Of a DNA stretch of 64,000 nucleotides, positions 17,009 to 25,186 are shown piece after piece (position 1 is the stretch's first letter; each line of letters begins with the position of its first letter). The stretch spans positions 1,550,001 to 1,614,000 of the forward strand of contig AP009389.1 of NCBI GenBank assembly GCA_000010565.1, given 5' to 3'. The translations under genes and the position numbers were made by a program. The notes under the pieces are model-generated. The model had not been told where the DNA came from, did not search any database, and worked only from the letters and a program-made list of their open reading frames with translations. The DNA comes from Pelotomaculum thermopropionicum SI (GTDB lineage: Bacteria; Bacillota; Desulfotomaculia; Desulfotomaculales; Pelotomaculaceae).

Positions 17009-17342
17009 TTAACCCCGTTCCCGCAAAGCTTTGAACACCTTCTCCTCTGTCATCGGAATTTCCTTAAAACGTATTCCTGTGGCATTGTAAACCGCGTTGG
17101 CTATGGCGCCTGCCGTCGGAACCAGCCCGGTTTCGCCCACACCCTTAGCACCAAACGGGCCGCTCGGGTCGTTTGCTTCAACGATTAAGGCCTCTATGTC
17201 AGGAGCATCTTCCGCAGTAAGCAGCATATATTTGTGAATGCTGTCATGCAGTTGCCTGCCTTTAGCATCGTACCTGATCTCCTCGCTTTATATCCAGCCT
17301 TTCCGGCGGAACCTTTAAAAACTCGCCTGCAACCTTTTTCAT
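17009..17342 (-). pseudogene. Remnant of a molybdenum hydroxylase large subunit (XdhA-like)
   Basis: Two pieces of one gene. The reading KKVAGEFLKVPPERLDIKRG begins at 17342 and runs out of frame near 17280. From there another frame continues EIRYDAKGRQLHDSIHKYMLL into the conserved C-terminus GPFGAKGVGETGLVPTAGAIANAV (catalytic Glu region) and ends at 17009. The bulk of the about 750-residue protein and the N-terminal half are missing, so this is a decayed fragment created by deletion plus frameshift. It differs from the intact large subunit at 57 kb and is not a simple copy of it. Confidence 0.75.
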
Positions 17343-17348
17343 AAGTGA

Positions 17349-17831
17349 CTACTTGCTGCTGCCTGAACCTGTCAAATAAGCGTGGATTGACTTGGCTGCC
17401 GTCCTTCCGGCCCCCATGGCCAGGATCACCGTGGCTGCCCCTGTTACCACGTCACCTCCTGCAAAAACCCCGGCTTTAGAAGTGGCACCGGTTGCCAAGT
17501 CGGCCACAATATTACCCTTCTTTGTAATTTCCAGGTCTTTTGTCGTTCTCGGCACCAGCGGGTTCGAGCCTTGCCCGATGGCAACCACCACCGTGTCAAC
17601 TTCCATAATAAATTCCGACCCCGGGATGGGCACGGGGCTGCGCCTGCCGGAAGCGTCAGGCCCGCCCAGTTCGTGGCGCAGGCATTCCATCCCCGTTACC
17701 CAGTAGTCTTCATTGTATAAAATACGGGTTGGGGCTGGTCAGGAAGGCAAACTTTACTCCTTCCTCCTCGGCATGCTCTACTTCTTTGTGGCGGGCGGGA
17801 AGCTCGTTCCTCGAACACCAGGAGGCCTCGC
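17349..17831 (-). pseudogene. Remnant of a GltD-like NADPH/FAD oxidoreductase
   Basis: C-terminal portion of a glutamate-synthase beta-subunit-like flavoprotein: [19 protein letters not shown], then a frameshift around 17725-17740 (LTSPN in one frame, [17 protein letters not shown] in the next), then VDTVVVAIGQGSNPLV and GVFAGGDVVTGAATVILAMGAGR. The FAD- and first NADPH-binding regions are missing. GltD-like subunits accompany molybdenum hydroxylases in some selenium-dependent clusters, which fits the XdhA remnant next to it. Confidence 0.75.
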
Positions 17832-17987
17832 CTATTTCATCAAGAAATAGCGTACTCCTGTGCGCAACCTCAAAAATTCCCCGCCTGACCCCACGCGCAC
17901 CGGTAAATGCGCCTTTTTCATGTCCAAAAAGTTCGCTTTCCAGCAAACTCTCGGTTAAAGCCCCGCAATTAATTCCGATAATTATTT
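17832..17987 (-). pseudogene. Remnant of a sigma-54-dependent activator (AAA+ domain fragment)
   Basis: About 50 residues: [25 protein letters not shown] contains the GAFTGA loop that contacts sigma-54, followed by [18 protein letters not shown] (Walker B region). There is no Walker A, regulatory or DNA-binding part. It is joined in frame, without a stop, to the GltD-like remnant, so a deletion has fused two unrelated genes. Confidence 0.75.
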
Positions 17988-18071
17988 TGTATTAAGAGAG
18001 CTAATCTCTTTGAAGAATAAGAATTTTCATACTTTTATTAAAAATCATCTAAACAGACGGAAAAGCTAACG

Positions 18072-18100
18072 CTAAAGAAAAACAGGAGGCTTTACCCTCC
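18072..18100 (-). terminator. Intrinsic terminator behind yedF
   Basis: Minus strand stem GGAGG-GTAAAG-CCTCC (18085-18100) followed by TGTTTTTCTTT, nine bases after the stop at 18109. Confidence 0.6.
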
Positions 18101-18108
18101 CTTTTTTC

Positions 18109-18714
18109 TTAACCGATGGTTATTACCTTATAAGGCCCCGTCAGGCGGCTGTGTATCTCAAACATGTTTGATATTACCCCCACCGCCAGTTTTGCCTTAA
18201 GTTTGTAATAGTTAAGGCATGTACCGCAAACCAGGACCTCTGTGCCTGCCCTGGCCAGCTTTTGCAATTGCTCCAGGACAGGAGAATTCTCTACGGCCAG
18301 GAATACCCCCGTATTGAGCAGGAGCAACGCCTTCGGAGGCTGCTGTTCCACCAGGGCGGTCATAAAGCTTTTCATTAACACTTCGCCGAGGTCCGGGGAA
18401 CCCTGCCCCAGCGCATTGGTGGTAATGAAGTATACGGTTCCGCCCGTCCCGCCTGCAGGCTCTGCTGCAACATCCCCCGCGGCAGGCTCTCTGGCGGCCG
18501 CGCCGGAAATAGTTAAATGGTAGGCCCCGTCTCTCTCTTCCACCACCACATGAAAACCGGCGCTTTTTGCAAAGCGGGAAATATTTTCTTTGGCCACCTC
18601 GTTATCAACTATAGTCAGGACCGTACCGCCCTGCCCTTTTTCCAGGGCCTTTTTCGTTTCGATAACCGGCTGCGGGCAGGCCATACCGCGGCAATCAATT
18701 ACTTGCGTGCTCAT
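18109..18714 (-). CDS. yedF: Selenium metabolism protein YedF (TusA-like plus DsrE domain)
   Basis: About 201 aa from ATG 18714 (GGGGAAAG in front). N-terminal TusA/SirA domain with VIDCRGMACPQPVIETKKAL carrying the CPxP motif; a linker rich in Ala/Gly around 75-95; C-terminal DsrE-like domain (LGQGSPDLGEVLMKSFMTAL ... LVCGTCLNYYKL). This two-domain layout is the selenium-associated YedF. Role: sulfur/selenium carrier, not proven biochemically. It fits the selenium-dependent molybdenum hydroxylase genes at 50.8-55 kb. Divergently transcribed from the small sulfite-reductase-like gene. Confidence 0.85.
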   Translation of the reverse strand: MSTQVIDCRGMACPQPVIETKKALEKGQGGTVLTIVDNEVAKENISRFAKSAGFHVVVEERDGAYHLTISGAAAREPAAGDVAAEPAGGTGGTVYFITTNALGQGSPDLGEVLMKSFMTALVEQQPPKALLLLNTGVFLAVENSPVLEQLQKLARAGTEVLVCGTCLNYYKLKAKLAVGVISNMFEIHSRLTGPYKVITIG

Positions 18715-18939
18715 AGCTTTCCCCTTAGAAATCATTTAAAATTTGCTCATATTTTTATTCAAGGATTATCATAAAATACCTGCATTTTTTTTATTTAATT
18801 ATTTTATAATAACAGCCTCCTGTAATTTAAAAATATTATTTAACAACATCTTAAGGCCTGCTTTGCTAAGGGCCGTTTTTTACATAGGCGGCGGCTATTG
18901 TGGGAAAATAATTGCAAAAGGCTAAGGAGGCTTGTTAAT

Positions 18940-19674
18940 ATGGAAAACAATCAAGAAACGGACGGTCAACTTGATGAAAGGTTCCAGCACAGCATGCCGG
19001 GCCATGACATGCTCGAGAAAGGAGCAATATTGCAGAGAGACGGCACTTATGCCATTGCTCCCCACATCCCGGGCGGGATTATAACCGATCCCGAGCTTTT
19101 AATTAAAATTGCCGGAGTAGCAAAAAAATTCAACTGCCCGGCCATTAAGGTAACTTCGTCGCAGCGTATTGCCATAGTCGGCCTTAAACGAGAGGATGTT
19201 GACGCTGCCTGGCAAGAACTGGGCATGAAACCGGGAGCAGCTATCGGCCTGTGTGTGAGAAGCGTAAAATTCTGCCCCGGCACCACCTTTTGCAAGCGCG
19301 GCCAGCAGGATTCCGTAGGGCTGGGCAGCGAAATAGACAAGCGGTACCACGGCATGACTTTACCATCCAAATTTAAAATAAGCGTAAGCGGCTGCCCGAA
19401 CAAGTGCATGGACGCCATGGTTATCGATTTTGGCGTAGTTGGAACGCCCAAAGGTTTTACCGTATATGTAGGCGGAAACGGCGGGCTCAACCCCCGCTTC
19501 GGGGAAAAGCTGGCCGAACATCAAACTTCTGAACAGGTGCTGGACATACTGGACCGGACCATAGCCTATTACAAAAAAGAAGCCCGTACCAACGAGCGGC
19601 TGGGTAAATTTATTGACAGAGTAGGTTTCGACCGCTTCCGCCAGGAGGTAATTCCCGGACAAACATTCCACTGA
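18940..19674 (+). CDS. Small sirohaem/[4Fe-4S] sulfite or nitrite reductase-like protein
   Basis: About 244 aa from ATG 18940 behind AAGGAGG. Covers a ferredoxin-like half domain (GGIITDPELLIKIAGVAKKFN, VTSSQRIAIVGL) and a sirohaem/[4Fe-4S] domain with CPGTTFC (Cx5C) and GCPNKC (Cx3C). It is the one-repeat length of the small Dsr-like proteins of methanogens and clostridia, about half of a full sulfite or nitrite reductase. Possible roles: sulfite or nitrite reduction, or sirohaem-dependent redox; selenite is a speculative option given yedF next door. Single gene with its own upstream region. Confidence 0.82.
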   Translation: MENNQETDGQLDERFQHSMPGHDMLEKGAILQRDGTYAIAPHIPGGIITDPELLIKIAGVAKKFNCPAIKVTSSQRIAIVGLKREDVDAAWQELGMKPGAAIGLCVRSVKFCPGTTFCKRGQQDSVGLGSEIDKRYHGMTLPSKFKISVSGCPNKCMDAMVIDFGVVGTPKGFTVYVGGNGGLNPRFGEKLAEHQTSEQVLDILDRTIAYYKKEARTNERLGKFIDRVGFDRFRQEVIPGQTFH

Positions 19675-19753
19675 TATGCTGTCTACAGGGCCCGATCACA
19701 GGCGGGCCTTAATTATCTCCTTTGGAGATTTGAACGTCTAAAAAATTTTTTTA

Positions 19754-19781
19754 TTGACTATTTAAAAATATATAAGATACT
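19754..19781 (+). promoter_or_regulatory. Probable promoter of the acyl-CoA synthetase gene
   Basis: TTGACT (19754-19759), 16-nt spacer, GATACT (19776-19781), 13 nt before the TTG start. The close distance means a very short leader or a different start codon. Confidence 0.4.
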
Positions 19782-19794
19782 GATAGTAGAACGG

Positions 19795-21927
19795 TTGAAG
19801 AAAGGGGTTACACGCAAAGCAGTGGCCGGATTAACCAGTTTGTTCAGGCCCCGGTCCGTGGCCGTTATCGGAGCTTCCAGGACACCCGGGAAGATCGGCA
19901 ACGCCATTGTGCGCAATTTAATTGAATGCGGCTATCAGGGCAAGATTTACCCCGTCAATCCAAAAGAAAGCGAAATAGAGGGGCTTGTTTGCTATCCCCA
20001 GGTTACCGCCGTTCCCGCCGAGGTAGAGATGGCCGTGCTGGCCGTGCCGGCGGCAAAAGTGCTGGAAGCAGCCGGGGAATGCGGCAAAAAAGGAGTCAGA
20101 GCCCTCACCGTCATCACCGCAGGGTTTAAAGAAGTCGGCAAAGAAGGCCTGGACCTGGAGAAGAAACTGCTTGAAACATGCAACAAATACGGCATGCTTT
20201 TGCTGGGGCCGAACTGCGTCGGCCTGATCGATACCCATACTCCCATCAACGCTACATTTGCCGCCACCTTTCCCTACAAAGGAGATATAGCCTTTTTTTC
20301 CCAGAGCGGGGCGATCCTTCTGGCCATTCTGGACTGGAGCAGTTCCACCGGGCTCGGTTTCAGCAAGGTGGTCAGCCTGGGGAACAAGGCCAGCCTGTCA
20401 GAAATAGACTTCATAGAAGATGCGGCCGACGATCCGTATACCCGGGTTATTCTGTGTTATATCGAAGACATAGTTGACGGTCCCCGTTTTCTTGAGGTGG
20501 CCCGGCGGGCTGCCAAAAAGAAGCCCATTATTGTTTTGAAGTCTGGCGTAAGCCAGGCGGGCGCCTTGGCCGCTTCATCCCACACCGGCGCTCTGGCCGG
20601 CAGCGACCTGGCCTACGACACCGCCTTTCAGCAGTGCGGTGTTATCAGGGTGCGCAGCATGACCGAGCTTTTCGACCTGGCCGTGGCCTTTTCCAAGTCC
20701 GCCATTCCCGCCGGAGACAGGGTGGCCATCGTAACAAATTCAGGTGGGCCCGGCATCATAGCCACCGACAACATAGAGCTGAAAGGACTGCGGATGGCCC
20801 GCTTCGACAAGAGTACCATTGAAGAGCTGCGCGCCAGCCTGCCTCCGGAGGCCGGCATTTACAATCCCGTTGACGTGCTGGGCGACGCCAGCGCCGGCCG
20901 TTACGAATTCGCCCTGCAGAAAGTTCTTGCCGACCCCAACGTGGACAGCGTTTTGGTGCTGGTATGTCCCACTGCGGTCACCCGGCCCGCGGAGATATCC
21001 AGGGTGATTATCAAAGCCAGAGACACCCATCCCGGCAAACCGGTTTTTGCCGCTTACACCGGGGGCCGCCTGCTGTCCGAAGGCGCCGGCCTTCTTGCCG
21101 AAGCCGGGGTACCGTGCTTCACCTTCCCCGAAACTGCCATTGAATGCATCAAAGGTCTGTACAATTACAACCAGTACCGCAGTATCCCGGCAGTTGAAGA
21201 GAAACACAGCCTGCCCGAAGCAGACAGAAAGACGGTTAAGGCGGTCTTTTACGACGTTACCAGGGACCGCCGCCTGACTCTTCTGGGCAGCGAGGCGGCC
21301 GAAGTGGCCATAGCCTACGGTATACCCGCAGCGCCTGCCGTTTTGACCACCACCCCCGAAGAGGCCGTGGCCGTGGCCGAAAAGATGGGCTATCCCGTAG
21401 TGCTCAAAGTAGCCTCCCCCAGAATTCTGCATAAAACAGATGTAGGCGGCGTAAAGACCGGGATCAGCAGCCCCGCCGGAGTCAAACAGGCATTTATTGA
21501 GATCATGGAAAGCGTCCACCGCTACCTGCCCAAAGTCGTCATTCACGGCGTGGAAGTTCAGAAAATGATGCCCAAAGGGACGGAATTGATCATCGGCATG
21601 ACCAGGGACGTGCAGTTCGGCCCCTTAATTGCCTTCGGGCTGGGCGGGGTTTACGTCAACCTTTTAAAAGACGTTACCTTCCGCCTGGCCGGCGGCCTGA
21701 CCGATGAAAAGGCCATCGAACAAATGCTGGCCGAAACAAAAGCCTATACCCTTTTAAAAGGTTACCGCGGCGAAACTCCAAAGGACATAGCCGCAGTGGT
21801 GGACGTAATCAGGCGCGTGGCGCAGCTGGTCACAGACTTTCCCGAGATAACCGAGATGGATATCAACCCCGTTTTTGCGTATGAAAAGGGCATTTCCGCC
21901 CTGGACATTAAAATAACCATTTCTTAA
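19795..21927 (+). CDS. Acyl-CoA/acetyl-CoA synthetase (ADP-forming), fused alpha and beta domains
   Basis: 710 aa. CoA-binding Rossmann domain (RSVAVIGASRTPGKIGNAIV), succinyl-CoA ligase-like domains (ILLGPNCVG-type core, AFFSQSGAIL), SSHTGALAGSD with the phosphorylated His, and a C-terminal ATP-grasp half (GYPVVLKVASPRILHKTDVGGVKTG). This matches ADP-forming acetyl-CoA synthetase, which converts an acyl-CoA, ADP and phosphate to acid plus ATP. In an anaerobe it could conserve energy from acetyl- or propionyl-CoA. TTG start assumed; a GTG ten codons later is possible. Followed after 16 nt by the Pta-like gene, likely co-transcribed. Confidence 0.9.
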   Translation: MKKGVTRKAVAGLTSLFRPRSVAVIGASRTPGKIGNAIVRNLIECGYQGKIYPVNPKESEIEGLVCYPQVTAVPAEVEMAVLAVPAAKVLEAAGECGKKGVRALTVITAGFKEVGKEGLDLEKKLLETCNKYGMLLLGPNCVGLIDTHTPINATFAATFPYKGDIAFFSQSGAILLAILDWSSSTGLGFSKVVSLGNKASLSEIDFIEDAADDPYTRVILCYIEDIVDGPRFLEVARRAAKKKPIIVLKSGVSQAGALAASSHTGALAGSDLAYDTAFQQCGVIRVRSMTELFDLAVAFSKSAIPAGDRVAIVTNSGGPGIIATDNIELKGLRMARFDKSTIEELRASLPPEAGIYNPVDVLGDASAGRYEFALQKVLADPNVDSVLVLVCPTAVTRPAEISRVIIKARDTHPGKPVFAAYTGGRLLSEGAGLLAEAGVPCFTFPETAIECIKGLYNYNQYRSIPAVEEKHSLPEADRKTVKAVFYDVTRDRRLTLLGSEAAEVAIAYGIPAAPAVLTTTPEEAVAVAEKMGYPVVLKVASPRILHKTDVGGVKTGISSPAGVKQAFIEIMESVHRYLPKVVIHGVEVQKMMPKGTELIIGMTRDVQFGPLIAFGLGGVYVNLLKDVTFRLAGGLTDEKAIEQMLAETKAYTLLKGYRGETPKDIAAVVDVIRRVAQLVTDFPEITEMDINPVFAYEKGISALDIKITIS

Positions 21928-21943
21928 GGTGAGAGGTGACACG

Positions 21944-23002
21944 ATGAAAAGCCTGTACATTATGGGCACGCCAGGCAGCGGCAAGACGGTGGTGGCCCTG
22001 GGCCTGGCGCAAAAGCTGCAGCAGGAGGGCTACAAAGTCGGCTATTTCAAGCCGGTTGCCGAAGGCCGCAAAATAAGCGGCAGCGCAGATATGGATGCCG
22101 TGCTGATGAAAGAGGTGCTTGGCTTAAAGGCCCCCCTTGAAAAAATAGCGCCCGTGCCCGCCAGTCCCTTTTACTTAAGCGCGCAGTCGGCCCTAAAAGA
22201 CGCCCAGACCCGGATTATGGACGCCTATGAAGAAATTTCAAACGATACAGACGTAGTGCTGATCGACGGAGCCCTGTCCATAGACATTCTGAGCAGTCAC
22301 GGCCTTGACTGCATCAGCCTGGCCAGAAAAACAGGAGCTTTTGCCCTGCTGGTGCTCAAAGTTGAAAACGACTACAGCCTGGATAACGCCATTTTTCTCA
22401 ACAGGCACCTGCTGCTCGAAGGCGTTCCCGTTATAGGTACCATTTTCAGCAATGTGCCCAGACCCCTGTATGCCAAAACCGACGGCGTTTACCGTCCCAT
22501 ACTGGAGCAGGCGGGGTGCAAGACCCTGGGCGTTTTCCCCACCAGGCCTGAAATTGCCGCCCCGACCGTGGGCGAATACTACAACGTGCTTGGCGGCGAA
22601 ATTCTCACCGGGCACGACAGGCTCAACCTTTTGGTGGAGGATGTGATTATCGGCGCCATGACCATGGCCAGCGCCCTGACCTACCTGCGGCGCGCCGCCA
22701 ACAAGGCGGTCATTCTCGGCGGCGACCGGGCCGACCTGGCCCTGGCGGCGCTTGAGACCAGCACCTCCGTGCTGATTCTTACCGGCGGGCTTTACCCTGA
22801 CGTCAAAGTCATCGCCCGGGCCGAGGAAATGAAAGTGCCCGTCATTCTGGTGCACTACGACACCTATACCACCATCGAAAAACTCGGCCAGGTCAGCCGC
22901 CACATCCAGCCCTCCGACAGGGAAAGCATCCGTGCAGCCCTGGAAAACATCGTGGACTACTGTGACTGGAAGTATATATTAAGTAAACTGAATAAGTTAT
23001 AA
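21944..23002 (+). CDS. Phosphotransacetylase N-terminal-domain-like P-loop protein with DRTGG domain
   Basis: About 352 aa from ATG 21944 with GGTGAGAGGTG upstream. N-terminal dethiobiotin-synthetase-like P-loop (MGTPGSGKTVVALGLAQKLQ, KVGYFKPVAE, VLIDGA) and a C-terminal DRTGG-type domain (NLLVEDVIIGAMTMASAL, RADLALAALETSTSVLILTGG). These are the N-terminal regulatory modules of long Pta enzymes; the catalytic acyltransferase domain is absent. Stand-alone versions often follow ADP-forming acyl-CoA synthetases, as here, suggesting a sensor or regulatory role in acyl-CoA metabolism. Confidence 0.82.
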   Translation: MKSLYIMGTPGSGKTVVALGLAQKLQQEGYKVGYFKPVAEGRKISGSADMDAVLMKEVLGLKAPLEKIAPVPASPFYLSAQSALKDAQTRIMDAYEEISNDTDVVLIDGALSIDILSSHGLDCISLARKTGAFALLVLKVENDYSLDNAIFLNRHLLLEGVPVIGTIFSNVPRPLYAKTDGVYRPILEQAGCKTLGVFPTRPEIAAPTVGEYYNVLGGEILTGHDRLNLLVEDVIIGAMTMASALTYLRRAANKAVILGGDRADLALAALETSTSVLILTGGLYPDVKVIARAEEMKVPVILVHYDTYTTIEKLGQVSRHIQPSDRESIRAALENIVDYCDWKYILSKLNKL

Positions 23003-23022
23003 AATCAGAATTCCTCATTAAA

Positions 23023-23056
23023 CCGGCCTGGAACGTGAAATGCCGGCTTCTTTTTT
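23023..23056 (+). terminator. Intrinsic terminator behind the Pta-like gene
   Basis: CCGGC...GCCGG stem (23023-23046) followed by CTTCTTTTTT, 21 nt after the stop. Confidence 0.65.
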
Positions 23057-23091
23057 AAAGGCGCCGGCATTGTTTCCTGGCCCCCTTAAAA

Positions 23092-23520
23092 CTAGCTGAT
23101 CTTAAAAATGCCCCTGCCTCTTGCTACATCTTTATCATTCCCGGATTTTATAATGCATTCAGTCAGGGCAATGGTATTGCCCCGGTACACTATCCAACCT
23201 TCAGCCGTAAGTTCGTCGCCAGTGTCGGGCTTGCTGAGAAAATTTACGGTCAATTCCACGGTCAGCGACTTCAGCCCGGCAGTGCGCAGGGCTACGCCCA
23301 TACACATGTCCGCCATGGTGGCTAAAACCCCGCCATGCACCAATCCAAAAGAATTCAAACATTTTTCTTCCAACAATAAACGCAGCTTGCAGTAACTCTC
23401 TGCAAGCCTGTCAATCCTGATGCCGATCATATCGGCAAAAGGGCTTTTATAGTGGCGCAGTATTTCTTCTATGCGCGCAGAAGGCTTCTGGCTTTCTTCT
23501 TTTGTCCCGTTCAGCTTCAT
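23092..23520 (-). CDS. PaaI-type hotdog-fold acyl-CoA thioesterase
   Basis: 142 aa. Hotdog signature NSFGLVHGGVLATMADMCMGVAL with the HGG motif and catalytic Asp, then LTVELTVNFLSKP typical of the family. Probably cleaves a hydroxyphenylacetyl- or medium acyl-CoA; substrate not visible. Lies 48 nt downstream of the hydrolase gene on the same strand. Confidence 0.82.
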   Translation of the reverse strand: MKLNGTKEESQKPSARIEEILRHYKSPFADMIGIRIDRLAESYCKLRLLLEEKCLNSFGLVHGGVLATMADMCMGVALRTAGLKSLTVELTVNFLSKPDTGDELTAEGWIVYRGNTIALTECIIKSGNDKDVARGRGIFKIS

Positions 23521-23568
23521 TGCTCCCCCATTCCCTTCCCGAAATCAACATCGCCTGCTAAGGCGCAA

Positions 23569-24348
23569 TTATGCTGGAAAGTTCTTCTCAAGCCATTTAA
23601 ACATTATTTCCCACACGTCTTTGTGCCGGCCGGTAAACTGGTGATCGGCCCCTTCAATTATTCTAATTTCTTTCGGTTCACCCGCGGCATTAAATATGGC
23701 CTGTGCATTTTCAACCGGAACAACCACATCATTGCTTCCATTTATAATTAACAACGGCCGCGGGGAAATCATGGAAGCACTGACCGGTACGTTATAAGAC
23801 CGCAGGTCGGCAAAAAAGCCTTCCTTTAAAAAAACCGTCCCGCCTTCCCCCGTCAAAGGAACCAGACCTTCTTCTGATTTTAGGGTGTTATTCCGGAAAC
23901 TGTCAAAAAGTTTCGCTGGAAAAGCCGGGGCCGCCCATGTGCAAACTCCCCCCACCCTTCTGTCCAGCCCACCGTGGCATATAGCCGCAGTGCCGCCGAA
24001 GCTTCGGCCGACGGTTATCACTCGCCTGAAGCCCAGGCTGAGGCAGAAATCAACCGAGCTTTTAATATCTCCCACATGCCCGGTAAGGCTGACGCCGGTA
24101 AAGTCGCCCTCACTTTCTCCACAGCCACTGAAGTCAAAAAGCAAGGAGGCATAGCCCAATTTTCCCAGTTTCTCCGCCATGTCCACGGCCCTGCCCCCGC
24201 CCTCCTTGCTGCCCGTAAAGCCATGGCAGACTATTACCACGGTGCCGGCACCAGGAACAGAGCAAAGGAGTCCGGCCAGCTTTAAACCCCTTTCGTTACT
24301 GTAATTAACCTTTTCCCATTTTAAAGAATTTCCTGCCAAACCCTGCAC
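23569..24348 (-). CDS. Alpha/beta hydrolase
   Basis: 259 aa. VIVCHGFTGSKEGGG (oxyanion-hole region), nucleophile elbow VGRSFGGTA (GxSxG), late Asp in INGSNDVVVPVENA and His in IEGADHQFTG complete the catalytic triad. Resembles cytosolic peptidase/esterase-type hydrolases. It precedes the thioesterase gene, so both may act on acyl compounds. Confidence 0.82.
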   Translation of the reverse strand: MQGLAGNSLKWEKVNYSNERGLKLAGLLCSVPGAGTVVIVCHGFTGSKEGGGRAVDMAEKLGKLGYASLLFDFSGCGESEGDFTGVSLTGHVGDIKSSVDFCLSLGFRRVITVGRSFGGTAAICHGGLDRRVGGVCTWAAPAFPAKLFDSFRNNTLKSEEGLVPLTGEGGTVFLKEGFFADLRSYNVPVSASMISPRPLLIINGSNDVVVPVENAQAIFNAAGEPKEIRIIEGADHQFTGRHKDVWEIMFKWLEKNFPA

Positions 24349-24457
24349 CTCCCGCTTGCTTTAATAATGATTTTAAAACTTTAAGCAGCTTTTTAAAAGA
24401 TTATAAAAGACATTTCAATTATAAAATTCTTGGCATCCAAAATATTTTTATAAGAAG

Positions 24458-24487
24458 TTGACATCCCTGGACAATGGCCTTTACAAT
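24458..24487 (+). promoter_or_regulatory. Promoter of the nitroreductase/radical SAM genes
   Basis: TTGACA (24458-24463), 18-nt spacer, TACAAT (24482-24487), 36 nt before the ATG at 24524. Confidence 0.6.
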
Positions 24488-24523
24488 GGTACAAAAAATA
24501 TTCCGGAAAACGGGGTGACATAA

Positions 24524-25147
24524 ATGGAAATCAGGGAAGCGGTCAGACAAAGGCGGAGCATACGGAAGTACAAGGATACGGAAATTCCCGAACAAGTTCT
24601 AAAAGAGGTACTGGAAGACGCACTGTGGGCGCCGTCAGGAGTCAACAGGCAAAACTGGTTTATTTATGCCGTGAGAGGCGAAAAAAAGGACGAGCTCTTA
24701 AAGGCTGTTGCCGGCTCCGGGAAATATTTAAAGCCGCGGCTTGAAACGCTGTATAAAAAAGAAGTGGTCAACCTGACCATGAGCTTTTTTACAAACCTCG
24801 GCGGGGCGCCGGTTATACTGCTCGTCTACATACCAAAAAACATTGTTGAAATACACCCGGCCATGAGCAACCGGGAAAGGTACCTCGCGGAACATGAACG
24901 CTTTGTAAATCTTTTAAGCGCGTCCGCCCTGATCCAAAATATCCTCTTGCTGGCCAAGTCCAGAGGGCTGGGAACCTGCTGGATGACCGCCCCCAAGTAC
25001 AATGAGGACCAGATCAACGAAATAATGGGAATAACCGATAAAGAGCTGGTTGCCGTAATCCCCATCGGGTACCCTGACCAGAATCCCCCGGCGCCTCCCA
25101 GAAAAGGCGAAAAAATACGCTTCATAGGATTTAACCAGCCCGTCTGA
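24524..25147 (+). CDS. Nitroreductase family FMN oxidoreductase
   Basis: 207 aa. VRQRRSIRKYKDTEIPEQVL and ALWAPSGVNRQNWFIYAV are the family's FMN-binding N-terminal motifs; LASARGLGTCW-type block appears as LAKSRGLGTCWMTAP; C-terminal IPIGYPDQNPPAPPRKG. Reduces nitro compounds, quinones or other acceptors with NAD(P)H; natural substrate unknown. It precedes the radical SAM gene by 39 nt. Confidence 0.85.
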   Translation: MEIREAVRQRRSIRKYKDTEIPEQVLKEVLEDALWAPSGVNRQNWFIYAVRGEKKDELLKAVAGSGKYLKPRLETLYKKEVVNLTMSFFTNLGGAPVILLVYIPKNIVEIHPAMSNRERYLAEHERFVNLLSASALIQNILLLAKSRGLGTCWMTAPKYNEDQINEIMGITDKELVAVIPIGYPDQNPPAPPRKGEKIRFIGFNQPV

Positions 25148-25186
25148 AAATACCGGACGGAAAGTTCAAGATAAAGGGTGTTCAAA

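Noticed and set aside
17710-17946. An intact novel protein of 78 residues
   Set aside because: It is a chance fusion of sigma-54 activator and GltD-like remnants.
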